From Leptospira bourretii (GTDB lineage: Bacteria; Spirochaetota; Leptospiria; Leptospirales; Leptospiraceae): 64,000 nt of DNA. Shown piece by piece: positions 56,901 through 64,000 of this stretch. Made by a program: the position numbers and the translations under genes. The notes below the pieces were generated by a model. That model made no database searches and was not told where the DNA came from. It saw only the letters and a list, made by a program, of their open reading frames with translations. The stretch is taken from positions 96,310 to 160,309 of the forward strand of contig NZ_RQFW01000015.1 of assembly GCF_004770145.1 (NCBI RefSeq). Direction: 5' to 3'. Position 1 is the first letter of the stretch, and every line of letters starts with the position of its first letter.

Positions 56901-57589
56901 CCTGATCCGTATTTGAAAAGACGTGCTTCACGAACCCAAAGATCCATGATTCCGCCTTCATTGACTAAATCGTCATCCACAGATTGGATGAAACAAGCAT
57001 GCGGTTGTGGGTGTTCGTAAGAAGAGGCTGATCTTACTAATTTTCCTGATTTTGGATCCACATAGTAATGCCCTTGTGATTTTCCATCAATTCCATAAGC
57101 CCAGTGAAGCCCTGTATTGAACCACTGTGGGGAATTGGGTGCAGCCATTTGGCTTGCGAGCATAAAAATAACTTCTTCATAGAAGACACGAGCACTATCT
57201 TCATCAGTAAAATAACCGTATTTATAACCCCAATAAGTCCAACAGCCCGCAAGGCGGTGGAAAACTTGTTTGGAATCAGATTCGCCAACAAATCTATCTT
57301 CTGGATTGAGAGCGGAAAGTTTTTCATCATCTGGAACCGAACGTTGTAACCATTCAGGAATTCCTTTTTCTGCTACTTTCTTTAAATATTTGGGAACACC
57401 TTTTCTTCGAAAGTATTTCTGCGCGAGGATATCTGTTGCTACCTGCGACCAAAAATCCGGAACTTCCACTCCGTTGGCCTCAAATACAACTGACCCGTCC
57501 GTATTCGTAATTTTAGAATCCTTACGGACCCAAGTTAAATTCGGGTAAAGACCCGTATTCCCTTTGGTAAAATGCCTCTCAATTTTCAT
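53972..57589 (-). CDS. nrdJ: Vitamin B12-dependent ribonucleotide reductase (class II)
   Basis: Adenosylcobalamin-dependent enzyme reducing ribonucleotides to deoxyribonucleotides, 1205 aa. Family hallmarks: [86 protein letters not shown], and [21 protein letters not shown] with the catalytic region. [27 protein letters not shown] follows, and the C-terminus carries the redox cysteines ([18 protein letters not shown] and ending TGCS). GGGG lies 6 bases before the ATG. No cobalamin riboswitch was recognised upstream. It works with or without oxygen. It is convergent with gspN and divergent from tRNA-Asn. Confidence 0.96.
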   Translation of the reverse strand: MKIERHFTKGNTGLYPNLTWVRKDSKITNTDGSVVFEANGVEVPDFWSQVATDILAQKYFRRKGVPKYLKKVAEKGIPEWLQRSVPDDEKLSALNPEDRFVGESDSKQVFHRLAGCWTYWGYKYGYFTDEDSARVFYEEVIFMLASQMAAPNSPQWFNTGLHWAYGIDGKSQGHYYVDPKSGKLVRSASSYEHPQPHACFIQSVDDDLVNEGGIMDLWVREARLFKYGSGTGTNFSNLRAANESLSGGGKSSGLMSFLKIGDRAAGAIKSGGTTRRAAKMVCLDMDHPDIEEFIDWKVQEEKKVASLVTGSILNNRLLNDIMSACSSAKQTHGEEAAYDPAANLDLKKAIQKARKAFVPDNYIKRVIDLSKQGYKDLLFEELTTDWQSEAYNTVSGQNSNNSVRITNEFMEAVEKDLPFHLYNRTEKEKAKAGNREAKPSKTLRARDLWERIANAAWNSADPGTQYHSTINEWHTCPEDGAINASNPCSEYMFLDNTACNLASANLVKFLKEDGSFDVAGYRYLNKIWTIILEVSVLMAQFPSKEIAELSYKFRTLGLGYANLGSLLMIMGIPYDSQEAMAVTGAISSIMHMTSYATSAEMAKELGPFAGYEKNKNHMLRVIRNHRRAAYNAPKEEYEGLTITPVGINPSFLPSYLLEAAKEDSDRALELGELYGYRNAQVTVIAPTGTIGLVMDCDTTGIEPDFALVKYKKLAGGGYFKIINQSVPVALKKLGYSQAEQDAIVNYCKGHATFNGAPGVNTARLKEKGFTEDVLEKLEKQLPFVFDIQFAFNKFTLGEDFLSKTLGIDANVYNSMSFNLLETLGFSADEIAQANDYVCGTMTIENAPFIKEKDLAVFDCANKCGKYGKRFLSYQSHIRIMAAAQPFISGAISKTINLPEEATIEDVKNAYLMSWKVMIKANALYRDGSKLSQPLNSVFQLLSAVGEEEEELQTSSAPKTVTEVAEKLVYKYIAERRKLPHRRAGYTQKAMVGGHKVYLRTGEYEDGQLGEIFIDMHKEGAAFRSLTNAFAIAVSLGLQHGVPLEEFVEAFTFFKFEPNGMVSGNPHIKMSTSVIDYIFRELAITYLGRYDLAQVSPEDLRTDEVGRKADPTKDLGGKQESSGLRVPLQVSPISMKSVLEEKPEPVAVASGTPTAAQSAAATLKIIGEARTKGYTGDSCTECGSFQMVRNGACLKCISCGSTTGCS

Positions 57590-57810
57590 GCAGACCCCAT
57601 CTACAACAACATATACAATTTCTATTTTTGTCCCCTACCAGGAGCGGAGAGGATTATGTCACAATGAAGGTATCTTTCGTTGGAAACATCCATTTTTTCA
57701 GCCTGGCTTCCCTGATTTTTTAGAATTTTTGCAAAATTTCTGTTGGCTCTAAATATTTTTTTTCGTTGACCTAGCGACCTTCCTACGTAGCATGGTCACA
57801 GATTCGAGAT
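57590..57810. promoter_or_regulatory. Divergent upstream region of nrdJ and tRNA-Asn
   Basis: On the plus strand TTGACC (57766-57771), 16-base spacer, TAGCAT (57788-57793) forms a sigma-70-like promoter whose start would fall 10-12 bases before the tRNA. No B12-box riboswitch and no good nrdJ promoter was recognised on the minus strand. Confidence 0.5.
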
Positions 57811-57886
<76 letters not shown>

Positions 57887-57994
57887 TCCGAATCATCCTA
57901 GAGTTTTACATCCATCGACTCTCCGAAATCCCTAGCATCCTCTTTCCATTTTTTAGGTTTCTCCCTAAAATCCAAGCAATTTCAATGCCCCAAA

Positions 57995-58651
57995 ATCTAT
58001 TGTATCACTGTTCTTTTTAGTTTTCTTTGTTTTTTTTCACTCTGCCCGCTTTCTGGTGAAGGAAATTCTCTACCAGATTCTCCTCTCCTGGACTCAGAAC
58101 AGATCCTTTTCATCACCGCAAAACCTGGTGAGACCACCGGAACTTTAAATTTTTACACACTCACTGAGGGAGAATGGACGCCGATCCTTGAAAAAATACC
58201 AGTACGTCTTGGGCGAAGTGGGCTCATCCTTGGTGCGGAAAAAAGAGAAGGGGATGGACACACTCCCGCAGGGATTTTTCCCATAAAAAGGATTGTAGGC
58301 AAACAAAAAAGGAAAATTAGAAATTTAGAATACATTGAAATTCGAAAGAATTCTCATTGGAGTGATTCTCCTAGTTCTAAAAATTACAACCAACTCATAA
58401 AACACAAAGAAAAAGGTGCGGTATCTTTATGGGATTCTGAAATTTACGAATTATTTGTTGTGATTGAACACAATACAAATCCGGCTAAGGCTGGGTTTGG
58501 AAGTATGATTTTTTTACATCCTTGGAATGAGGACAAACCCACATCTGGTTGTGTGGGTGTCGAATTGAAATGGCTAGAGGAGTTGGTCAGCCAATTGGAT
58601 GGAAACAAATTCCCTTTTCTAGTAATTGTTGAAACAGAAGAGAATTTTTAG
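57995..58651 (+). CDS. L,D-transpeptidase-like (YkuD) protein, start codon unclear
   Basis: The frame is open from 57902 to the stop at 58651, and a full YkuD protein is visible: VRLGRSGLILGAEKREGDGHTPAGIFPIKRIVG, then FLHPWNEDKPTSGCVGVE with the histidine and nucleophilic cysteine of the HP..T.GC motif. A signal peptide (IYCITVLFSFLCFFSLCPLSG) precedes it. However, no ATG, GTG or TTG occurs in this frame before 58460; 57995 (ATC) is only a working start. Either a rare start is used, or a small indel near the T-runs has detached an ATG at 57985. It would cross-link peptidoglycan or anchor lipoproteins in the envelope. Confidence 0.65.
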   Translation: MYCITVLFSFLCFFSLCPLSGEGNSLPDSPLLDSEQILFITAKPGETTGTLNFYTLTEGEWTPILEKIPVRLGRSGLILGAEKREGDGHTPAGIFPIKRIVGKQKRKIRNLEYIEIRKNSHWSDSPSSKNYNQLIKHKEKGAVSLWDSEIYELFVVIEHNTNPAKAGFGSMIFLHPWNEDKPTSGCVGVELKWLEELVSQLDGNKFPFLVIVETEENF

Positions 58652-58760
58652 TTCTTAAATTAAAAGCTAATTGAAGTTCTGATATTTATTTTCAATAAAA
58701 CAAAGGAAACTCCCGTTTTAACACTTGACGAACGACACATAACTTGTGTTTTATTTAGCC

Positions 58761-59447
58761 ATGAAACAATCATTCAAATCCATTCTCTTGATATGTTCTT
58801 TGATCACATTCATTGGATGCGTAACTCCAGTCAAGAAGCCCACTACTAACAATATTAATAATAAATCAGGTGCAGTTACCTTAAAAATTGGTTTCCCCAT
58901 ATATTTTCCTTTGGTGCCTGATAGATTAGCATCTAAAGTATTTTTGATGAAATTATCAAAAGATAAAAAAAACTATGCGGAATTGCCAGTAGTTGAATCT
59001 ACATTTGAAAGTCGTGATCAGGTAACTTTTTTAAATTTAGAACCTGGTGATTATGTTATAGCTGGCTTTTATCGATTGGACCAACAGTCCAACCATTCTG
59101 CAGACTTGTTCGTAATTTTAGATGATGAATCAATTACAAAATCGACCTTTCGAGTCAAAGAGAATGAAATGAATATTCTAGGAACTATATACTGTATGAT
59201 TGCAAAAGATGGTCTGAACTTACAAGGAAACCAGCTAGAACTGTCAAAAAAAATCGCACCAGGTGTAGAAAACAATAGAGCAGATGTTTTATTGACGGCT
59301 GTCATCGGCGGACATACTAAACAGGTTCGAATTGAAACGATTACTAAAATTAAAAATTCTCCAGAAGAAATTGATTCATTTAAACCAGTTCTTTCGGAAA
59401 GTTTTGAAGGTACAATTTGGAAAAGTCATTTTAAAAATTTAAACTAA
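58761..59447 (+). CDS. Hypothetical lipoprotein
   Basis: 228-aa protein from the ATG at 58761. Residues 1-20 end in the lipobox ITFIGC, so a lipoprotein is likely. The mature part is strand-rich: VFLMKLSKDKKNYAELPVVESTFESRDQVTFLNLEPGDYVIAGFYRL, which resembles a carboxypeptidase-regulatory or transthyretin-like 'LxPGxYxV' beta-sandwich. No known family assigned. A TTGACG at 58725 lies upstream without a well-spaced -10. Low-complexity Asn run (TTNNINNK) after the cysteine acts as a tether. Confidence 0.7.
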   Translation: MKQSFKSILLICSLITFIGCVTPVKKPTTNNINNKSGAVTLKIGFPIYFPLVPDRLASKVFLMKLSKDKKNYAELPVVESTFESRDQVTFLNLEPGDYVIAGFYRLDQQSNHSADLFVILDDESITKSTFRVKENEMNILGTIYCMIAKDGLNLQGNQLELSKKIAPGVENNRADVLLTAVIGGHTKQVRIETITKIKNSPEEIDSFKPVLSESFEGTIWKSHFKNLN

Positions 59448-59452
59448 AGTAG

Positions 59453-59485
59453 AAAAAAAAACCGGTATTGGTTTGCAATACCGGT
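59453..59485 (-). terminator. Rho-independent terminator of the monooxygenase gene
   Basis: Perfect 10-bp stem ACCGGTATTG (59461-59470) and CAATACCGGT (59476-59485) with a 5-base loop. On the minus strand it is followed by eight T (59460-59453), 30 bases beyond the stop of the monooxygenase gene. Confidence 0.85.
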
Positions 59486-59514
59486 AAAAATGTTGTTTAG
59501 GATTTTAAAAAAAG

Positions 59515-60981
59515 TCAAAAGGACTGCAAAACAAAGTCTTTGTATTCGGGAGTTTTCATCTCCTTTTCCCAACGACTCCAGGTATAAGGCCACATCGCTG
59601 GATCTCCATCTGGATCCAAATACCAACTTTGACAACCACCGAGCCAAACTGTATCTTTCATTCCAGCCTTGAGGTAAGCCGCAAATTGTTTTAAGGCATC
59701 CTCTGTGGTCTCAATAGAATCAAATTTCTTTTTTCTCCAATCTTGGATGATCTTCATTATATATTTAGTTTGCACTTCACTCATTGCAATGACAGAGAAA
59801 TTTCCAATGGGAGTATTTGGTCCGAGCATCAATACAAAATTGGGAAAGTGAGGAATGAAGAGAGAGCGATAAGCTTGGACTTTCTTTTTCCAAACGGTTT
59901 CGATCGAGATTCCATCTTTTCCTGTTAGGTTCATTGGTCTCATAAAGTTGAATGGGTGAAATCCTGTTGCTAAAATCAAAACATCCAGTTCATGGAGTTT
60001 TCCATCTTTTGTCACCACACCTTTTTCTGTGATTTTTTCGATTCCTTCTGTTACTAAATCTGCATTTGGTTTTTGAATTGCATCGTAAAAGGTAGAATTC
60101 ACTATCACACGTTTGCAACCTACGCGGTAGTTAGGTGTTAGTTTTGTCCGTAATATTGGATCTTTGACAGATTTTTTTAGATTTCGTTTACATAGAAAAC
60201 TCATGAGCATATGAGGGAGTTTTTTGCCAATAACGGCTTTTGAAAACGTTTGTTCTACAGCAAATGTATACCATTTATGAAATCGTTTGAGGATATTACG
60301 GTCGTTTCTCCAACGTTCTTTATCTTTTTCCGAATAATTGGCATCTGGAACCTTAACGATCCATTGGGGAGTTCTTTGGAAAACGGAAACTTTTTTTCCC
60401 ACTTTGACCATTTCAGGAATGACTTGTGCTGCCGTAGAACCTGTTCCTATGATTCCAATTCGTTTTCCATTTAAGTCGACCGAATGATCCCATTCAGCCG
60501 TGTGAAAACATTTTCCTTGGAAGGAATCAAGGCCTGGAATGTTCGGACGAGCTGGATGGTGTAAAATCCCCGTTGCAGAAATCAGAAAATCAGAAACGTA
60601 AGTTTTTCCCTGATTCGTTTTTGTCGTCCACTTTCCATTTTGGTAGGAGGCCTCTGAAACGGCTTCATTGAAATGGATTTTGGGTGTGACTTTGTATTTT
60701 TCACTAACGCGTTTGAAGTAAGCTTGGATTTCGTCTCCGTGGGCAAAACGATGGCTCCATTCCGGATTTGGTTCAAAACTGTAAGTATACATATGAGCAG
60801 GAATGTCGCAGGCAACTCCGGGATATGTATTTTCTCTCCAAGTTCCTCCCAGATCGTTTTTTTTCTCTAAGATGGTAACGTCTGTGATCCCTGCTTTTTC
60901 TAGTTCAATCGCAAGTAGGATGCCTGTCATTCCTGCACCGATCACCACGACAGATGGATTTCTAAGAAGTGATGTTGTCAT
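59515..60981 (-). CDS. Flavin-containing monooxygenase, Baeyer-Villiger type
   Basis: NAD(P)H- and FAD-dependent oxygenase, 488 aa. N-terminal FAD Rossmann motif VVVIGAGMTGILLAIELEKAGITDVTILEKKNDLGGTWRENTYPGVACDIPAHMY. The fingerprint FQGKCFHTAEWDH fits FxGxxxHxxxW(P/D) of type I Baeyer-Villiger enzymes. The NADPH site is RIGIIGTGSTAAQVIPEM, and ILATGFHPF is the conserved ATG motif. It inserts oxygen into ketones or oxidises soft nucleophiles; the substrate is unknown. GAGGAA lies 7 bases before the ATG. Divergent from the ArsR gene. Confidence 0.92.
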   Translation of the reverse strand: MTTSLLRNPSVVVIGAGMTGILLAIELEKAGITDVTILEKKNDLGGTWRENTYPGVACDIPAHMYTYSFEPNPEWSHRFAHGDEIQAYFKRVSEKYKVTPKIHFNEAVSEASYQNGKWTTKTNQGKTYVSDFLISATGILHHPARPNIPGLDSFQGKCFHTAEWDHSVDLNGKRIGIIGTGSTAAQVIPEMVKVGKKVSVFQRTPQWIVKVPDANYSEKDKERWRNDRNILKRFHKWYTFAVEQTFSKAVIGKKLPHMLMSFLCKRNLKKSVKDPILRTKLTPNYRVGCKRVIVNSTFYDAIQKPNADLVTEGIEKITEKGVVTKDGKLHELDVLILATGFHPFNFMRPMNLTGKDGISIETVWKKKVQAYRSLFIPHFPNFVLMLGPNTPIGNFSVIAMSEVQTKYIMKIIQDWRKKKFDSIETTEDALKQFAAYLKAGMKDTVWLGGCQSWYLDPDGDPAMWPYTWSRWEKEMKTPEYKDFVLQSF

Positions 60982-61068
60982 TTAAGTTCCTCATTTGGTA
61001 TTTTCCGATCTTTGGTCTGTTACGAGAACATGGTTCTGTAGTTTACAACTGAATGAGAATGACATAGG

Positions 61069-61074
61069 ATTATA
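61069..61074 (-). promoter_or_regulatory. Possible -10 of the monooxygenase promoter
   Basis: A perfect TATAAT on the minus strand (61069-61074) lies about 90 bases before the monooxygenase ATG. No good -35 is spaced to it, so this is tentative. Confidence 0.3.
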
Positions 61075-61311
61075 GAACGTTTGCAATAAAAAAAACATAA
61101 ATATGATAAAAAAGGTAAAAGTAAATTTTTAATTGGAATCATACTGATTCTAGAAATTTGCAGATGAACATAGATCAGATTAGTTCAGGAGACTTTCGAT
61201 AAACATCTGTTAAACTAGCAGATCCTATCGATTTCTAGAGCAAACACCAAAAGGTCCAAAACTACTCGAAAGGATTCGATTTAAAAAAAGAAGTGGATTC
61301 GTGTTTTTCTA
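61075..61311. other. Intergenic region, nothing recognised
   Basis: AT-rich gap between the divergent monooxygenase and ArsR genes, apart from the promoter elements at its edges. No open frame, RNA gene or repeat was seen. Confidence 0.5.
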
Positions 61312-61347
61312 ATTAAGTATTGACTTAATTAAGTGATTGCTTAATAT
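61312..61347 (+). promoter_or_regulatory. Promoter and operator of the ArsR gene
   Basis: TTGACT (61320-61325), 16-base spacer, TAATAT (61342-61347). A 34-bp imperfect palindrome, ATTAAG at 61312 to CTTAAT at 61345, with perfect core CTTAATTAAG (61324-61333), covers both hexamers; 14 of 17 half-site positions match. Predicted start falls at or next to the ATG at 61355, implying a leaderless mRNA repressed by its own product. Confidence 0.7.
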
Positions 61348-61354
61348 TTGCGTT

Positions 61355-61670
61355 ATGAATGCTTTTGCTGTGTTGGCAGATGAAACAAGAAGGGATATTG
61401 TGCGACTCGTAGCTAAAAATGGAGAGCTCACTTCCACAGAAATTAGTCAAAATTTTCAAATGAGTCCTCCTGCTGTCTCGCAACATCTAAAATTACTCAA
61501 AGAAGCAAAAATCCTCAATGTGAAAAAAGAAGCGCAGAAACGTATTTATAGCCTGAACCAACAAGGAATGAAGGAAATGGAAGATTGGATTATCGAAATC
61601 AAGAACCTCTGGGTGAAACGTTTGGATAAATTGGATCGTTATGTAATGAAATTAAAAATGGAGAGATCAA

Positions 61671-61684
<14 letters not shown>
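61355..61684 (+). CDS. ArsR-family winged-helix transcriptional regulator
   Basis: Dimeric DNA-binding repressor, 109 aa from the ATG at 61355 (the upstream TTG at 61337 lies inside the promoter). [65 protein letters not shown] is the canonical ArsR wHTH. There are no metal-binding cysteines in the recognition helix (no ELCVCDL), so it is not an arsenic or zinc sensor of the classic type; it resembles the group paired with SRPBCC proteins. Overlaps the SRPBCC gene by 14 bases. Confidence 0.9.
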
Positions 61685-62162
<478 letters not shown>

Positions 62163-62519
62163 ATCTGAAAAAAGTAGGGAGCCATTCCTATTTCATGGAA
62201 ACCATCCGTTCGATAGTTGAAACGAACGGTTGGAATACCGTAAAATATAACCAATCGTGAACGGGAAAATGATAACTTTGAATGGTAAAGTAGTCCGAAC
62301 GCAAATACTCAATTTAGAAAAAAATAATGCTCTAATTGTCTAAATCCCATCTTCCGCTTAATACTCGTTATTTATTATCAACCTTTGCCAACTTTTTTTC
62401 TCGACTTTCGTTAGTTAAAGTCCTTTACTGCTAATAATGTCGAAAAATTAGGGAAAACCCCATGGTGAGTTTCTTCTCTGATTCTCGCACACAGTTTTTG
62501 CTATTAATGGAGTATAAAA
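62163..62519. other. Intergenic region upstream of NHL protein
   Basis: 357-base gap. A hairpin (CCGTTCG at 62206-62212 and CGAACGG at 62223-62229, 10-base loop) follows the SRPBCC gene but has no T-run. ATGGAG near 62505-62510 is a possible ribosome binding site for the next gene. No gene recognised. Confidence 0.5.
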
Positions 62520-63830
62520 TTGAAGGTGATTCTGAAATCTAAAACTTGCTTATACCTAAGTGTACTGCAGTTCTGTCTCGGTTTAAGCGATTGTTCTGCT
62601 ATTGATTTGGGAAATCCTTGTGACCCTGCTAGCAAAACCTATTTGGAATCCCTATTTTTAAAAGAAATTCTCGGAGACCATACTCCGCATTGTGGGTTTA
62701 AAAATACTGGAACAGCTGTTATATTCTCGAATTTCCAGAGCGCTGACATTGTCATTGGTCAGCCCAATTTTGAGACTAATTCGTCTACTCCTTTGTCGGG
62801 AGCAAGTTTGAACCAACCGGGACCAGTGACTGTCAGTGGTAATCAACTATATATATCCGATTCCAGAAATCATCGTATATTGGGTTACCATCAGATTCCT
62901 ACTTTGAATGGTTCTACAGCAGACTTTGTGATCGGCCAAACAGATTTAGTTTCTTCTAACTTGGCAAATCCCCCGACGGCTACATCCTTTAGTTTCCAAT
63001 GGAGTATAACTTCTTCTAATAATAGATTCTTTGTAGCTGACGCAACTAACAATCGGCATTTGATCTATAACTCGTTACCCACAACAAATGTAGCGGCAGA
63101 TGTTGTATTAGGTATTTCAAATTTTACAACGGTCGGTGCTGGGACCTGTTCCAACACTGATTTGTCTTCGAGCGAGGGAGTTTCCAGTGCGAATGGTAAA
63201 CTATTCATCGCTGATGAAGGTCACCATCGTGTTTTGATTTGGAATACAATCCCCACATCTAATTATACACCTGCTGATATTGTTCTAGGCCAGGCTGATT
63301 TCACTTCATGTAATCCCAACCGGGGAGGCCCCACACCAACTGCGAGTTCTCTATCAACTCCTGGAGGGGTTTGGACCGATGGGACAAAATTATTTGTTGC
63401 GGATTCAAACAACGGACGTGTGTTGATTTGGAATTCGATTCCTACAACTAACGGGCAACCGGCGGATCTGGTTTTGGGGCAGTCTTCTATGGAGAGTGCA
63501 GTTTCTACGACGACGGCAGGAGGCCTTTTTGTAGGTGGTGTTTATAATGTATTTTCTACTGGCGTACAGTTGATCATAGGTGACGCCAATAACCATCGGG
63601 TTTTAATCTGGAATTCAATTCCTACAACTAACGGACAACCGGCGGACACAGTTTTGGGTCAAAGTAATTTTATAAACAATGCTGCAAATGACGACGCGCA
63701 AACCGGAGTTGCTGGAGTGACTCCAACATCCAGAACGCTTTATAGTCCATATGGTGTTTATCTGGCCGGTAAACAATTGTTCGTAAGCGATTTTGAAAAT
63801 AACCGTGTTCTTATCTTCAAGGGAAAATAA
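62520..63830 (+). CDS. NHL-repeat beta-propeller exported protein
   Basis: 436-aa protein starting with TTG at 62520, ATGGAG about 9 bases upstream. N-terminal hydrophobic segment CLYLSVLQFCLGLSDC; aspartate before C25 makes lipidation doubtful. AIDLGNPCDPASKTYLESLFLKEILGDHTPHC is the lead-in typical of Leptospira NHL proteins. Six NHL-like blades follow, of the form NxRVLIWNSIPTTNGQPADxVLGQxxF; the final NNRVLIFKGK would pair with the first ADIVIGQPNF to close a six-bladed propeller. Two neighbouring blades share nearly identical DNA. Surface or periplasmic binding protein; ligand unknown. Confidence 0.8.
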   Translation: MKVILKSKTCLYLSVLQFCLGLSDCSAIDLGNPCDPASKTYLESLFLKEILGDHTPHCGFKNTGTAVIFSNFQSADIVIGQPNFETNSSTPLSGASLNQPGPVTVSGNQLYISDSRNHRILGYHQIPTLNGSTADFVIGQTDLVSSNLANPPTATSFSFQWSITSSNNRFFVADATNNRHLIYNSLPTTNVAADVVLGISNFTTVGAGTCSNTDLSSSEGVSSANGKLFIADEGHHRVLIWNTIPTSNYTPADIVLGQADFTSCNPNRGGPTPTASSLSTPGGVWTDGTKLFVADSNNGRVLIWNSIPTTNGQPADLVLGQSSMESAVSTTTAGGLFVGGVYNVFSTGVQLIIGDANNHRVLIWNSIPTTNGQPADTVLGQSNFINNAANDDAQTGVAGVTPTSRTLYSPYGVYLAGKQLFVSDFENNRVLIFKGK

Positions 63831-63845
63831 GTGTAAGCTTCAAAA

Positions 63846-64000
63846 TCATTTAATTCGATACCATTTTATTATGATGCAACGACTGGCATTTCTTAGTAGA
63901 TTCTTACGTGCAGCAATATGCAACTCGACTTGATCCAAAAAAATAGCATTCAAACGTAGGATTGTTTCTTCAAAACCTTGGTATTCAAAGTTAACGAAGA
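63846..64000 (-). CDS. Possible C-terminal end of an unknown gene (partial)
   Basis: On the minus strand the frame ending at TGA 63846-63848 is open to the window edge (50 codons). The peptide includes ILRLNAIFLDQVELHIAARK and LLRNASRC, helical in look, with no recognised motif. The other two minus frames have stops. Length is too short to be sure it is coding. Confidence 0.35.
   Translation of the reverse strand, partial: FVNFEYQGFEETILRLNAIFLDQVELHIAARKNLLRNASRCIIIKWYRIK

Noticed and set aside
57590..57790. Cobalamin riboswitch upstream of nrdJ
   Set aside because: Expected because the enzyme uses B12, but no B12-box or matching stems were seen on the minus strand.
58725..58757. Promoter before the lipoprotein at 58761
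   Set aside because: TTGACG lacks a -10 at usable spacing and the start would be almost on the ATG; evidence too thin.
62206..62229. Terminator after the SRPBCC gene
   Set aside because: A 7-bp stem is present but no T-run follows; kept only as a note in the intergenic entry.

Overview
The window looks like chromosomal DNA of a Leptospira species (spirochaete). Reasons: moderately AT-rich coding sequence with heavy use of TTG and GTG starts, spirochaete-type lipoproteins, NHL-repeat surface protein of Leptospira style, split heptose genes (separate HldE kinase and nucleotidyltransferase), a B12-dependent ribonucleotide reductase and a complete LPS-type envelope machinery. The species cannot be fixed from the sequence. 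Almost the whole window is tightly packed plus-strand core genome; no insertion sequence, prophage or CRISPR array was seen.

Layout. 1-8.6 kb: end of a cyclic-nucleotide-binding protein, recN, an ExbB/ExbD pair, BamA and a UvrD/PcrA helicase. 8.6-15 kb: CysQ-like phosphatase, glycosyltransferase, TlpA-like thioredoxin lipoprotein, long-chain acyl-CoA ligase and three poorly known genes. 15-24.4 kb: an envelope and regulation block: two heptose genes, pyrG, kdsA, lptC, an enlarged LptA-like protein, lptB, rpoN, hprK and ptsH. 24.3-28.3 kb: NtrY/NtrX-like two-component pair and a degenerate uracil-DNA-glycosylase-like protein. 28.3-36.8 kb: priA, fmt, a PASTA protein, rpe, then the translation cluster rpsP-khpA-rimM-trmD-rplS-rnhB followed by two genes resembling Bacillus ylqG/ylqH. 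36.8-40.2 kb: HD-GYP protein, YraN, a small protein and ComM. 40.2-53.6 kb: a lipoprotein-like gene, a LysM/M23 peptidase and a complete type II secretion operon gspC to gspN without the prepilin peptidase. 54-57.6 kb: nrdJ on the minus strand, convergent with the secretion operon across tandem hairpins. 57.8-64 kb: a looser region with tRNA-Asn, a YkuD transpeptidase, a lipoprotein, a Baeyer-Villiger-type monooxygenase, an ArsR/SRPBCC pair and an NHL beta-propeller surface protein.

How it fits together: many genes serve outer-membrane building (BamA, heptose and Kdo synthesis, Lpt export, type II secretion, M23 and YkuD peptidoglycan enzymes). A second theme is nitrogen/carbon-type regulation (rpoN, HprK-HPr, NtrY/NtrX-like). 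The most notable points are: two genes (rnhB and the YkuD protein) whose conserved N-termini lie upstream of any ATG/GTG/TTG; an NtrC-family regulator without the GAFTGA loop beside rpoN; a glycosylase-like protein that kept four iron-sulphur-type cysteines but lost its catalytic motifs; a PriA that lost the cysteines of exactly one of its two zinc sites; an HD-GYP protein without the HD histidine; and an ArsR gene that looks leaderless with a 34-bp operator palindrome over its promoter.
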